From contig JAJRBP010000212.1 in the NCBI GenBank assembly GCA_028679405.1, positions 1-21,467 on the forward strand: 21,467 nucleotides of DNA. Reading direction: 5' to 3'. Shown here piece after piece: positions 1 through 7,875 of this stretch (position 1 is its first letter; every line of letters begins with the position of its first letter). A program made the translations under genes and the position numbers. The notes under the pieces are model-generated. The model was not told where the DNA came from. It made no database searches and worked only from the letters and a program-made list of their open reading frames with translations. The DNA comes from Methanoregulaceae archaeon. GTDB lineage: Archaea > Halobacteriota > Methanomicrobia > Methanomicrobiales > Methanospirillaceae.

Positions 1-1944
1 ATCATCGGGCAGGTGAACGAACAGGCTGAGAAACAGGGGTTCACCATGCAGATGGGCCCCCAGGGTCTCCTGATCATCCCGGTTATCGATGGAAAACCAC
101 TCGCTGCAGAGGAATTTTCCGCACTCCCTGAGCAACAGCAGGAGGATATCCAGAAAAAGAGGGAATCCCTCGATGCCGATCTCAGGAACGGTTTCCGGCA
201 GCTCAGGGAGCTCGATTCCAAAGGGACGGAGGCGATCACTACCCTGAACAACGAGATGGCGCTCTACGCGATCGGCCATATCATGACCGGCCTCAAGGAG
301 AAGTACGAGAACGTCGCCGAGATCCTCCCTTACATCGATGCCGTCCAGAAGGACATCATCGAGAACCTCGGGACATTCCTCGGCATACCCCAGCAACAGC
401 AGGAACAGGTACCGCCACAGTTCCAGCAATTTCTTGCAAAGGACCTCGTGTTCAGGAAGTACGAGGTCAACGTGATTGTCGATAACGCGGAAACGAAGGG
501 GGCCCCGATCGTCTTTGAGGAAAATCCCAGTTACCAGAACCTCTTTGGAAAAGTCGAGAAGGAGTTCCAGTTCGGTATCGTGTCCGCGGACTTTACGATG
601 ATCCGCCCGGGCTCGCTCCATAAGGCGAACGGAGGATACCTTGTCATCCCGGTGCTTGAGCTCTTCAGGTACCCGCTTGCCTGGGAAGGCCTCAAGACCG
701 CGCTCAAGACCGAAAAGGTCACCATCGAGGAGCCGGCCGAACGGATGGGCTTTATCACGACCAGGGGGCTGAAACCTGAACCGGTCCCGCTCGGGGTGAA
801 GGTGGTCCTCGTCGGCGACCCGCAGGTCAACCAGATCCTGCACCAGGGCGACCCGGACTTCCCCGAGCTCTTCAAGGTCCGCGCGGATTTCGACACGGAA
901 ATGGACCGGAACGAGGAAAACACGAAGAAATACCAGGAATTTATCTGTTCGTTCTGCACGCGGCATGGCTTAAAGCACCTCGACAAAACTGCGATCGCCA
1001 AGATCGTCGAGTATGGATCGAGGCTCGCGGCAGACCAGAAGAAACTCTCCACCAGGTTCGCAGCGGTCGGAGACCTGATCCGCGAGGCAAACTTCTATGC
1101 CAACCAGGAGAACGCCAGGTACACGACAGCCGGACACATCACCCGGGCAATCGAGGAGAAAGTCTACCGGTCCAACCTCATCCAGGAAAAGATCCAGGAA
1201 TACATCGCACGCGGGGTCTATCTCATCGACACGGAAGGGGAGAAGGTCGGCCAGATCAACGGCCTCTCGGTGATGGGGACGGGCGATTTCGCATTCGGCA
1301 GACCTTCAAGGGTAACGGCAAGCGTCGCCGTGGGCCGGGACGGGATCATCGATATCGAGCGGCAGGCCGAGATGGGGGGACCGACCCATACCAAGGGAGT
1401 GCTGATCCTTGGGGGATACCTCGCAGGCAAGTACGCCCAGGACAAGCCGCTCTCCCTCACCGCCAAGCTCGTCTTCGAGCAGAGCTACTCGGGCGTCGAC
1501 GGGGACTCTGCCTCCAGCACTGAGCTCTATGCGATCCTTTCGGCCCTGTCCGGCCTCCCGATCCGGCAGTCCTTTGCAGTAACGGGCTCAGTGAACCAGA
1601 ACGGGGAGGTCCAGGCGATCGGGGGGGTCAACGAGAAGCTCGAGGGATTCTTCGAGGTCTGCAAAGCCAAGGGGATGACCGGCAGACAGGGCGCAATGAT
1701 CCCGGCAAGCAATGTCCAGGACCTGATGCTGAAAGAGGAACTGCTGGAAGCTGCAAAGGCGGGAAAATTTTCCATATACCCGGTCTCAACCATAGACGAG
1801 GGGATCGAGTTCCTTACCGGGGTGCCGGCAGGGGAGAAGAGGCCTGACGGGACGTACCCTACGGGAACGGTGAACTATCTCGTCGAGAAGAGACTTCGGG
1901 AGATGGCCGAGAAAGTCAGGGAGTACCAGGTATCGGGACGGTGA
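1..1944 (+). CDS. Lon-like ATP-dependent protease (AAA_32 + Lon_C), 5' truncated by window edge
   Basis: The frame is open from base 1, and the earliest possible start (GTG at 13) falls inside the conserved domain, so the N-terminal part with the P-loop lies outside the window. Numbering codons from base 1, residues about 30-130 are helical and Gln-rich. About 150-400 match the second half of the AAA_32-type ATPase, including NLFGKVEKE and KANGGYLVI. About 400-640 are the Lon_C protease domain. The catalytic dyad is visible: Ser503 in DGDSASS and Lys546 in GGVNEKLEG, 43 residues apart as in E. coli Lon. The usual Walker B acidic residue after GGYLV appears to be replaced (IPV). No TM segment is visible in this part, so a soluble LonC/YcbZ-type enzyme is more likely than membrane LonB. 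It would degrade damaged or regulatory proteins. The family is confident; the subgroup is less so. Confidence 0.92.
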   Translation: MIGQVNEQAEKQGFTMQMGPQGLLIIPVIDGKPLAAEEFSALPEQQQEDIQKKRESLDADLRNGFRQLRELDSKGTEAITTLNNEMALYAIGHIMTGLKEKYENVAEILPYIDAVQKDIIENLGTFLGIPQQQQEQVPPQFQQFLAKDLVFRKYEVNVIVDNAETKGAPIVFEENPSYQNLFGKVEKEFQFGIVSADFTMIRPGSLHKANGGYLVIPVLELFRYPLAWEGLKTALKTEKVTIEEPAERMGFITTRGLKPEPVPLGVKVVLVGDPQVNQILHQGDPDFPELFKVRADFDTEMDRNEENTKKYQEFICSFCTRHGLKHLDKTAIAKIVEYGSRLAADQKKLSTRFAAVGDLIREANFYANQENARYTTAGHITRAIEEKVYRSNLIQEKIQEYIARGVYLIDTEGEKVGQINGLSVMGTGDFAFGRPSRVTASVAVGRDGIIDIERQAEMGGPTHTKGVLILGGYLAGKYAQDKPLSLTAKLVFEQSYSGVDGDSASSTELYAILSALSGLPIRQSFAVTGSVNQNGEVQAIGGVNEKLEGFFEVCKAKGMTGRQGAMIPASNVQDLMLKEELLEAAKAGKFSIYPVSTIDEGIEFLTGVPAGEKRPDGTYPTGTVNYLVEKRLREMAEKVREYQVSGR

Positions 1945-2006
1945 TCCCCCTACAATTCGGGATAAACAGTCTCCCGGAAAAATACGACCTATCCATTTTC
2001 CTGTTT

Positions 2007-2825
2007 TTAGTCTCCCCGGAATCCGGTCAGCTGTCCTGCAAGGTTCCAGAGGCGTTCCTGGATCTCCTCGTCATATGTCAGGTCCGATGACTGTACCGGT
2101 CTCCGTTTATCGAAATACTTCCCTGAAACGCCCGAAACCTCAGGTGAGAGTGCGAGATACACCGATGTTTCAGCTCCCTCCAGGGGCGTGATGCCGTTAT
2201 ACCCGGGATACGACGACCAGAGGACCTTCGTCTCCACCACGCCCGGGTGCAGGCAGTTCGCGGTCACCCTTGTTCCGGAAAGACGCCTCGCGAGCGCGTA
2301 GGTGAACACGATGTCAGCGAACTTCGAGAACGCATATGCTTCCCACGGGTCGTAACGCTCGCGTGCCACGAGGTCATCCCAGTCGATCCCGTGCACATCC
2401 TCGTGCGCGCTGGACCCGACAGTCACGATCCGGGATGGGGAACTCCTCCGGATCAACGGGAGGAGGAGGTTCGTGAGGAGGAACGGGGCGAGATAATTCA
2501 CCGCAAACGTCATCTCCACGCCTTCTTTTGTAAGTTTCCTGGTCTTCTGGTACGTCCCAGCATTATTGACCAGCACATCGAGTTTCGTGTACCCTGATAC
2601 GACCTCCCGGGCCATCGCCCTGACCTGTCCGGTCTCCGAATAATCCGCAACGATAAGCCCGGGTTTATCCCCGCCTGCTTTCGACACCTCGGCAAGCACG
2701 GCAAGACCTTTCGACCTCTTCCTCCCGTGGATTATCACCTCGGCTCCCGCGCGGGCAAGCTCGATCGCCGTTGCTTTCCCTATGCCATCGGTCGAACCGG
2801 TGACGAGGATGACAGGTGCGGACAA
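2007..2825 (-). CDS. Short-chain dehydrogenase/reductase (SDR, retinol-dehydrogenase-like)
   Basis: A classical NAD(P)-dependent SDR of 272 residues with a Rossmann fold. The cofactor motif TGSTDGIG is at 9-16, NNAG at 87-90, catalytic Ser at 138/139, YAFSK (Tyr164, Lys168) and HPG at 193-195. HGRKRSKG after beta-2 (33-40) is basic and suggests NADP(H). The length and the C-terminal substrate loop resemble retinol dehydrogenase/WW-oxidoreductase-like SDRs, but the substrate cannot be read from sequence. The start is TTG (2825). The frame stays open upstream but holds no ATG or GTG that would suit the fold, and only a weak GGAAG lies 9 bases upstream. The gene converges on the Lon gene; the short gap holds T-rich stretches. 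Confidence 0.92.
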   Translation of the reverse strand: MSAPVILVTGSTDGIGKATAIELARAGAEVIIHGRKRSKGLAVLAEVSKAGGDKPGLIVADYSETGQVRAMAREVVSGYTKLDVLVNNAGTYQKTRKLTKEGVEMTFAVNYLAPFLLTNLLLPLIRRSSPSRIVTVGSSAHEDVHGIDWDDLVARERYDPWEAYAFSKFADIVFTYALARRLSGTRVTANCLHPGVVETKVLWSSYPGYNGITPLEGAETSVYLALSPEVSGVSGKYFDKRRPVQSSDLTYDEEIQERLWNLAGQLTGFRGD

Positions 2826-3014
2826 CAGTAGGGACTTCCGGATCCGTGGGGTATGAATCTTTCGGAAATCTGGTGTTCTTCACCCACCCCGGAGCCATAT
2901 CAGGTGGTAAAACCCCCCCTGTCTCTCCAGGTTTTTTTTTACGTTTTAAAGCCGGGAAAATAACGGGGTTTCCGCCATCCGGGGGAACAGGGTCCGGCTA
3001 CATGCCATCCGTTT

Positions 3015-3644
3015 TCACGACATCCTGCCGGTGGCAACGGGGACCAGTGTCGAGAAAGAATACTGGACCGATCCTGGAGGAGCCAGCCGGATTGTCACCT
3101 CTCTGCCTGAATACACGGGAAGTTTCGGGAAGAGAAGCAGGTCAAACTGTTCCCCGGGTTCCAGAACTGCATCGCTGTCCGCATCGTGGAACGGGGTTGT
3201 CCCGGACTTCCTCGCGATGATCCACCCTCCCGGACCGAGCGGGGGCCGACGGGTATACGAGAGGGCTTCTTCCCTGCTGGAATTCGTGATCGCAACGCCG
3301 AAACCGCTCATATCGAGTCCCCCGATATCCCCTACGATGAGGCGGACACCGGTGATGAGGAGGAGGACAGGACCCTCCTCCCGAGGAACTCCGGGGGACC
3401 AGGAGGTAACTGGGACACCGCAGACAACAGGACCCGGCGGGTAGGCGAAGATCCGCCCGTCCGCCACGACCGCATGTGTCGCATACGCTATCGTACCTGG
3501 AACAAGGCCCCTTGCCCTCCCCTGCCCTGCTTCGTACGGATGGCCCCAGATAAGTCCGACCGCAATGAGGGCTGCGATGCAGAGGAGGATAATGGTGATT
3601 ACGCGCATCTGCAAACCCGACCGGAAGAGATGATCATCCCTCAT
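3015..3644 (-). CDS. Membrane-anchored archaellin/pilin-like small protein
   Basis: A 209-residue protein with one N-terminal hydrophobic helix (about 14-33, VITIILLCIAALIAVGLIWG), followed by a beta-rich extracellular part. The region from about 154 on (DADSDAVLEPGEQFDLLLF, then REVTIRLAPPG) resembles the C-terminal beta-domain of archaellins and archaeal type-IV-pilin-like proteins. The N-terminus lacks the classic class III signal. RSG at 8-10 before the helix is only a weak FlaK/PibD-site candidate. The start could be 3644 or the internal ATG at codon 13 (MRVITII); neither has a good Shine-Dalgarno site. It is divergent from the methyltransferase, with only 27 bases to the leader ORF. The opposite-strand frame here looks like a shadow because it is charge-rich and domain-free. 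A function in pili is inference only. Confidence 0.7.
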   Translation of the reverse strand: MRDDHLFRSGLQMRVITIILLCIAALIAVGLIWGHPYEAGQGRARGLVPGTIAYATHAVVADGRIFAYPPGPVVCGVPVTSWSPGVPREEGPVLLLITGVRLIVGDIGGLDMSGFGVAITNSSREEALSYTRRPPLGPGGWIIARKSGTTPFHDADSDAVLEPGEQFDLLLFPKLPVYSGREVTIRLAPPGSVQYSFSTLVPVATGRMS

Positions 3645-3671
3645 CGTTCACATGAGCAACGGGAGGATATC

Positions 3672-3719
3672 ATGAATCCGGTTCGACCTGATATTTACCT
3701 GATCCCCACCAATACATGA
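3672..3719 (+). CDS. Possible 15-codon leader ORF coupled to the methyltransferase
   Basis: A perfect GGGAGG lies 5 bases upstream of an ATG that opens MNPVRPDIYLIPTNT. The stop codon TGA overlaps the ATG of the following methyltransferase in an ATGA junction. The methyltransferase start itself has no Shine-Dalgarno site nearby, so translation could be coupled through this short ORF. Against this, the same frame is open further upstream, and the methyltransferase might start at an internal ATG (3749) with its own GGTGAAGG. Confidence 0.3.
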   Translation: MNPVRPDIYLIPTNT

Positions 3720-4564
3720 AAACAGACCTGAATACAAACGGTGAAGGAATGGGACCTGATAAAAAACCCTATGTGCACGGCAGATCCGAACGGGAGTCCG
3801 AGCGGCTCTCGTACCAGGCATCACGGCTCGGTGACCTCCTCCATGACGGAACAAACTATCCTCCCGGAAGCAACGTCCTTGAAGCGGCCTGCGGCGTCGG
3901 TGGCCAGACTGTAATCCTGGCGCGGAACAGCCCGGGTGCACTTTTTACCTCGGTGGATATCTCCCCTGAATCCCTGTCCCTCGCGAGAGCGGCGGTGACG
4001 AGTGAAGGGCACTCAAATGTCACGTTCCGCCAGGCCGACGTGTACGATCTCCCCTTCGGACCCGGAACGTTCGACCACGTCTTCGTCTGCTTCCTCCTCG
4101 AGCATCTCCCGGACCCGCTCCTCGCGCTCGGGAAGCTGAAAGCGGTTATCCGGCCCGGCGGGACCATCACCGTCATCGAGGGAGACCATGGTTCGGCCCT
4201 CTTCTACCCGGATAGCGCCGATGCACGGGCGGTCATCCGCTGCCTCGTCGACCTCCAGCAGGAGATGGGCGGGAACGCCCTGATCGGGAGGGAGCTGTCC
4301 CGCCTCATGCGGGAGGCTGGGTTCACGGATGTCAGGGTCTCCCCAAGACCGGTGTATGCCGATGAAGGCAGCGCGGAATCGCAGGAAGCCGTGAAGAACA
4401 TCTTCATTGCGATGGTCGAAGGAGTCCGCAACGATGCGCTCGCTCACGGACTGGCAGATGAAAAAACCTGGGAGAAGGGGATCCGGGATTTATACCGGAC
4501 TGCGGGGCCGGGCGGTTCGTTCTGTTATACTTTTTTCAAGGCCACAGGGATTCGGAAAGGATAA
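3716..4564 (+). CDS. SAM-dependent class I methyltransferase (UbiE/COQ5-like)
   Basis: A 282-residue cytoplasmic class I methyltransferase. SAM motif I is VLEAACGVGG (about 54-63), the acidic end of strand beta-2 is SVDIS (about 79-83), the D-loop region is QADVYDLPF, and the post-motif is FDHVFVCFLLEHLPDP; PGGTITVIEGDHG (about 147-159) is motif III. The N-terminal YVHGRSERESERLSYQA segment is typical of a Methyltransf_31/25 subgroup of small-molecule methyltransferases. The acceptor is unknown. An alternative start at codon 12 (ATG 3749) has GGTGAAGG just upstream and would still keep the whole domain. The gene converges with the ABC operon downstream and is divergent from the archaellin-like gene, so its promoter must lie within that gene's 5' end. 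Confidence 0.9.
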   Translation: MKTDLNTNGEGMGPDKKPYVHGRSERESERLSYQASRLGDLLHDGTNYPPGSNVLEAACGVGGQTVILARNSPGALFTSVDISPESLSLARAAVTSEGHSNVTFRQADVYDLPFGPGTFDHVFVCFLLEHLPDPLLALGKLKAVIRPGGTITVIEGDHGSALFYPDSADARAVIRCLVDLQQEMGGNALIGRELSRLMREAGFTDVRVSPRPVYADEGSAESQEAVKNIFIAMVEGVRNDALAHGLADEKTWEKGIRDLYRTAGPGGSFCYTFFKATGIRKG

Positions 4565-4570
4565 ACCCGG

Positions 4571-4594
4571 CGGGGATTATGCCGGATATCCCCG
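4571..4594. terminator. Inverted repeat between convergent genes
   Basis: CGGGGAT (4571-4577) and ATCCCCG (4588-4594) form a perfect 7-bp stem with a 10-base loop, just after the methyltransferase stop and 40 bases from the end of the ABC ATPase gene. It can fold on either strand. No T-run follows, so a role in termination or 3'-end protection is an inference from position. Confidence 0.35.
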
Positions 4595-4633
4595 ACGGTA
4601 ACCATGTCCTTCCGGCTGTTCACCATGGGAGGA

Positions 4634-5314
4634 TTACGTCGTGGTGTCCTCGACGACAACCCCGTCTTTGAGCCGAATCACGCGGTGGAAATACTCCTTG
4701 TGCCAGTCCTCGTGGGAGACCATCACGATCGTCTGCTGCATCTCCTCGTTGATCTCGTGGAAGAGGTCGAGTACCATCCTGGAGTTCTCAGTATCCAGGT
4801 TCGCGCACGGCTCGTCGGCAAACAGGATATCAGGCTTGTTCACGATCGCCCTCGCGATGGCGACACGCTGCTGCTGGCCTCCCGAGAGCTCGCCCTGCAG
4901 GTGGTCCCGCCGGTCGTAGAGACCGATACGCTTCAGTATGTCGATGGTCGCCTCACGGTTCTGCTCGTATGTCCTGTCTTCCCGGAGCATCGCGGGGAGG
5001 CAGACATTCTCCATGACGGTAAGTTCCGGCACGAGCGCATAGTCCTGGAAGACATACCCGAGCCGGTAAAGACGGAACATCGTCTGCTGGTAGTCGTTCA
5101 GGGTCCCGAGATCGATCCCGTCGATCTCGATCTCTCCCTCCGTCGGGAAGTCGAGGAGACCAAGCATGTGGAGGAGTGTCGACTTCCCGCTCCCGCTTGG
5201 CCCCATGATGCCGACGAACTCCCCCTTTCCGATATCGATCCCGACTCCGTCGAGTGCCTTCACCTCGACATTCCCCATCCGGTAGATTTTTCTGAGATTG
5301 TGTGTCCGGATCAT
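4634..5314 (-). CDS. ABC transporter ATP-binding protein (MacB/LolD type)
   Basis: A complete 226-residue ABC ATPase. Walker A GPSGSGKST is at 38-46, the Q-loop Gln90 in YVFQDYALVPELTV, signature LSGGQQQR at 143-150, Walker B DILFADEP at 162-169 (Glu168), D-loop ANLD at 171-174 and H-loop His201. The TVMENVCLPAML stretch is typical of the LolD/MacB/FtsE (type VII, mechanotransmission) subfamily. It is the last gene of the minus-strand operon, 3 bases after the permease, so both would form one complex at the cytoplasmic membrane. Transporters of this class drive conformational work on extracellular partners or export of lipids and peptides rather than import. The substrate is unknown. Confidence 0.97.
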   Translation of the reverse strand: MIRTHNLRKIYRMGNVEVKALDGVGIDIGKGEFVGIMGPSGSGKSTLLHMLGLLDFPTEGEIEIDGIDLGTLNDYQQTMFRLYRLGYVFQDYALVPELTVMENVCLPAMLREDRTYEQNREATIDILKRIGLYDRRDHLQGELSGGQQQRVAIARAIVNKPDILFADEPCANLDTENSRMVLDLFHEINEEMQQTIVMVSHEDWHKEYFHRVIRLKDGVVVEDTTT

Positions 5315-5317
5315 GGT

Positions 5318-6532
5318 TCAGGCCCTCATGACGTCCTGGATCTTTTCCCGTGCCACCTGCCATGCCGGCAGGTACCCGGCGATCACCGATGCGACGAACA
5401 GGATCAGGCCGTTTGTCGCGAGGTCCGATGCAGTCACGAACGGGGTGGCGGAGAATTCGGGCGTCACCATCGGGTAATAGGTCATGTACACCACCAGGAG
5501 CCCTGTGAAGAGGAACCCCATGAGGATTCCTGCCGAGGCCAGGATGATGACCTGGAACCCGTAGCTGTGCATGATGACCGCTTTCTCAACCCCGATCGCT
5601 TTCAGAATCCCGATCTGTCGCCTGTTGTTCAGCGTCTTGATCATGACGACGATGAACAGGACCACGACCGCGATCACAAGGCTCACCATCATCGAGACCA
5701 GGCCGATGATCGAGAAGCTCTCGAGCGCCCGGCCCATCCCTTTCGAGATGACATCGCTCGTGGTCTGGACCTTCTCCATCACCCCGTACTGGAGGAGTTC
5801 GGTCTTCACGAACTGGTCGGTATACCCGGGTTTCACCTTCACCGTGATGTACGGCGCCTTGTCGAGCTTCCCGCCGGTCACCTCCTCCATGTCGGCCCAT
5901 GTGGTGAACACGCTGCTGTCCATGTCGTAGTTGCCGGTCGTGAAGATCCCTTTCACACGGTAGTCCCGTTTGAAGTTGTTCACGTACTCGACGGTGACCG
6001 AGTCCCCGACCCGCACACCTCCGAGCGAGGGGACGTACTCGTCCGCTTCGAGGACGTTTGCAGAGCCGGCAAGCGCGCTCCCGATAATGATCTCGCCCCG
6101 ATCGCCGTCACCGAGGTAACTCCCTGCAACCATGTCCCTGTACAGGGGAGAGACATAGGTCTCCTCACGGGGCTGGATGGCATTCGTCGTCGCTCCCACT
6201 ATCCTCCCCCTGAATTTCAGGGTGGCCCCCATCGTGTAGTGCGGGGTAGCCCGTTCGACACCGGGCATTCCGTTGATCAGGTCGAGAGTGGCATCCAGGT
6301 CGGTGATGTAGTCATTGCCTTTCTTCGGCTCGACGAGGACGTTCGATATCCGGTAGTCAACGATCTGCCTGGTGATGTTCTGCCCGATACCTGCGATCAG
6401 CGCGGGGAAGAAGATCATGTTCGTAAAGACCATGCTGATGATCAGCACGTTCAGGAATACGCTCGACCTGTTCCCCCTGATCAGCGACCTCCAGGCAAGG
6501 AAGAACGCCACCTTCAGTTCTTTTTTACCCAT
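5318..6532 (-). CDS. ABC transporter permease, MacB_PCD/FtsX family
   Basis: A 404-residue permease with the MacB topology: TM1 at about 27-50, a large extracellular domain (about 51-270, MacB_PCD-like, with GEIIIGSALA and VGDSVTVEYV), then three C-terminal TM helices (about 273-298, 325-350, 372-392) forming the FtsX domain. NNRRQIGILKAIGVEK (about 303-318) is the conserved cytoplasmic segment that contacts the ATPase. Its start lies 19 bases inside the end of the upstream COG1361 gene, and its stop is 3 bases before the ATPase start, so translation is coupled. With a homodimeric permease and two ATPase copies it would form a MacB-like transporter. Because this is an archaeon with no outer membrane, it must act on the S-layer side of a single membrane. 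Confidence 0.95.
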   Translation of the reverse strand: MGKKELKVAFFLAWRSLIRGNRSSVFLNVLIISMVFTNMIFFPALIAGIGQNITRQIVDYRISNVLVEPKKGNDYITDLDATLDLINGMPGVERATPHYTMGATLKFRGRIVGATTNAIQPREETYVSPLYRDMVAGSYLGDGDRGEIIIGSALAGSANVLEADEYVPSLGGVRVGDSVTVEYVNNFKRDYRVKGIFTTGNYDMDSSVFTTWADMEEVTGGKLDKAPYITVKVKPGYTDQFVKTELLQYGVMEKVQTTSDVISKGMGRALESFSIIGLVSMMVSLVIAVVVLFIVVMIKTLNNRRQIGILKAIGVEKAVIMHSYGFQVIILASAGILMGFLFTGLLVVYMTYYPMVTPEFSATPFVTASDLATNGLILFVASVIAGYLPAWQVAREKIQDVMRA

Positions 6533-7875
6533 GGGAGGGCTCCGTGCCCGTTCTTACGCGGGAGGTACCAGTACCTGTACCCGAAGAACCCGGCGACAGC
6601 GAGCACAACCAGCACGAGGATGACGGCTCCCGTGTAGTCTTCAGGGACAACCCGGAGTGACATCGGCTTCGTGATGGTGTGAGTCCCGAGATCGTCGATA
6701 TAGCTGATGGTCGCGGTATAATCGTACGTCCCGCCCTTCGCGCTGTCCAGCATGAATACGGCAGGCGCATCGTTGCCCTGTTTGATCTTCCCTATGAACG
6801 ACTGCTTCGTCCCGGTCATCGGGAGGTCCACCGTCGCCGATACCTGTTTTGCCTCTCCTGTGCCGGTATTTTCGATCCGCATGGTCAGGTCGAACGGCTG
6901 GTTGGCAGGAACCCGGCGCGGGCTCGTATCGACCGATACCAGCCCGAGTTCGGCCTTCCCCTGGAGAACGATATCGATCGAGGTCGGATTCGTGTACTGC
7001 GACCCGTCGATCCAACTGTATCTGAGCGAGACAGGGACCCTGATCAGGCCAGGATCAGCCTTCTTGTCCGAGACGAGGATGACTTCGACCGACTTTTCAC
7101 CCGTCGGACCGACCGTGCCGATGTGGTAGAGGTCAGTGATCTTCGGGGCTATCATGCTGACGTTTTCTATCTTCAGGACCACGTCATCCGCGAGGGTCTC
7201 GCCGGTGTTTTTCACCGTTACGGTGACAGGGATCTCGTCGCCCGGGTTGACAGATTCGGGAAGCGTGCTCTCCACGATGAGGATAGCCTGCTTCTGGATC
7301 CCGACCGGGGTATTTACATTGACCGGGATCGGGTACCGGGTGCTCTTCCCGCCGGTGGTGTCGATCCAGACCTCGGGGTAATACATCCCGCTCTCTGCAG
7401 GAGCCCTGATCATAAAGGTGAGAGGGATGGACTGGCCTGGCCCGATCGCTCCCACATTCTCGAAGTCCTGGCTGATCACTTTAATCCCTTTCCCTTCGAG
7501 CTGGACATTCTCGATATTCACGTTGATGTCCGTGACCGTCGAGGTGATGAACTCGCTCGCGACGAGGCCGGAATTTTCCTTCTGCTGGGCGCTCGTCGCC
7601 GTGTTCTTTACCACGATGGTGATGGTGCCGAGGGAGTCAGGCATCATGATCGGGGGGTTGACCTGGAATTCGCTCACCTGCACGGTCGGTTCCCCGGCAG
7701 CAGATGCCCCGGGGGTCATGATCGCGACGAACGCGACGAACAGTGCGATAACAATACCATTGATAATTCGCGTATACATTGAATTTCCCTTTCTCAAATC
7801 AGATGAATCTGGTCCGGGACCGTCCCTCTTACGTGGGGAAAAGCGTGAAAGACCGGATCTCTTTTCAAAAATCAT
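6514..7875 (-). CDS. COG1361/CARDB-type surface protein, ABC-transporter partner
   Basis: A secreted, membrane-anchored protein. A hydrophobic signal segment (about 38-57) ends in GASAAGE. Several Ig-like beta-domains of about 100 residues follow, with CARDB/NEW3-type motifs (VKNTGETLADDVVLKIENV, MRIENTGTGEAKQVSATVDL). A C-terminal TM helix (about 416-433) is followed by a basic tail (YWYLPRKNGHG). This architecture is typical of COG1361 proteins next to MacB-like transporters in methanogens; a periplasmic-adaptor-like role is inference. Two starts are possible. ATG 7875 overlaps the previous stop (ATGA) and has GGAGG 4 bases upstream, but it adds 32 residues before the signal peptide. ATG 7779 gives a textbook signal peptide (MYTRIINGIVIALF) with a weak AGGGA site. 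The longer form is listed because of the coupling signal. Confidence 0.88.
   Translation of the reverse strand: MIFEKRSGLSRFSPRKRDGPGPDSSDLRKGNSMYTRIINGIVIALFVAFVAIMTPGASAAGEPTVQVSEFQVNPPIMMPDSLGTITIVVKNTATSAQQKENSGLVASEFITSTVTDINVNIENVQLEGKGIKVISQDFENVGAIGPGQSIPLTFMIRAPAESGMYYPEVWIDTTGGKSTRYPIPVNVNTPVGIQKQAILIVESTLPESVNPGDEIPVTVTVKNTGETLADDVVLKIENVSMIAPKITDLYHIGTVGPTGEKSVEVILVSDKKADPGLIRVPVSLRYSWIDGSQYTNPTSIDIVLQGKAELGLVSVDTSPRRVPANQPFDLTMRIENTGTGEAKQVSATVDLPMTGTKQSFIGKIKQGNDAPAVFMLDSAKGGTYDYTATISYIDDLGTHTITKPMSLRVVPEDYTGAVILVLVVLAVAGFFGYRYWYLPRKNGHGALPWVKKN

Noticed and set aside
2930..2948. Run of nine T on the plus strand as a terminator
   Set aside because: No plus-strand gene ends before it. 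On the minus strand it lies upstream of the SDR gene, where TTTAAAAC could at best be a weak promoter element, so I did not list it.
3186..3719. 177-codon plus-strand frame opposite the archaellin-like gene
   Set aside because: The product is charged and Pro/Arg-rich without structure, while the minus strand has a TM helix and an archaellin-like C-terminal domain. Only its last 15 codons are kept, as a possible leader ORF.
4604..6637. 677-codon open frame on the plus strand opposite the ABC transporter genes
   Set aside because: It lies antisense to two genes with complete ABC and FtsX motifs; its product is rich in His, Asp and Arg with no domain, as expected of a GC-rich antisense shadow.
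6679..7782. 367-codon plus-strand frame opposite the COG1361 gene
   Set aside because: Antisense shadow with charge-rich, domain-free composition; the minus strand has a signal peptide, Ig-like repeats and a TM anchor.
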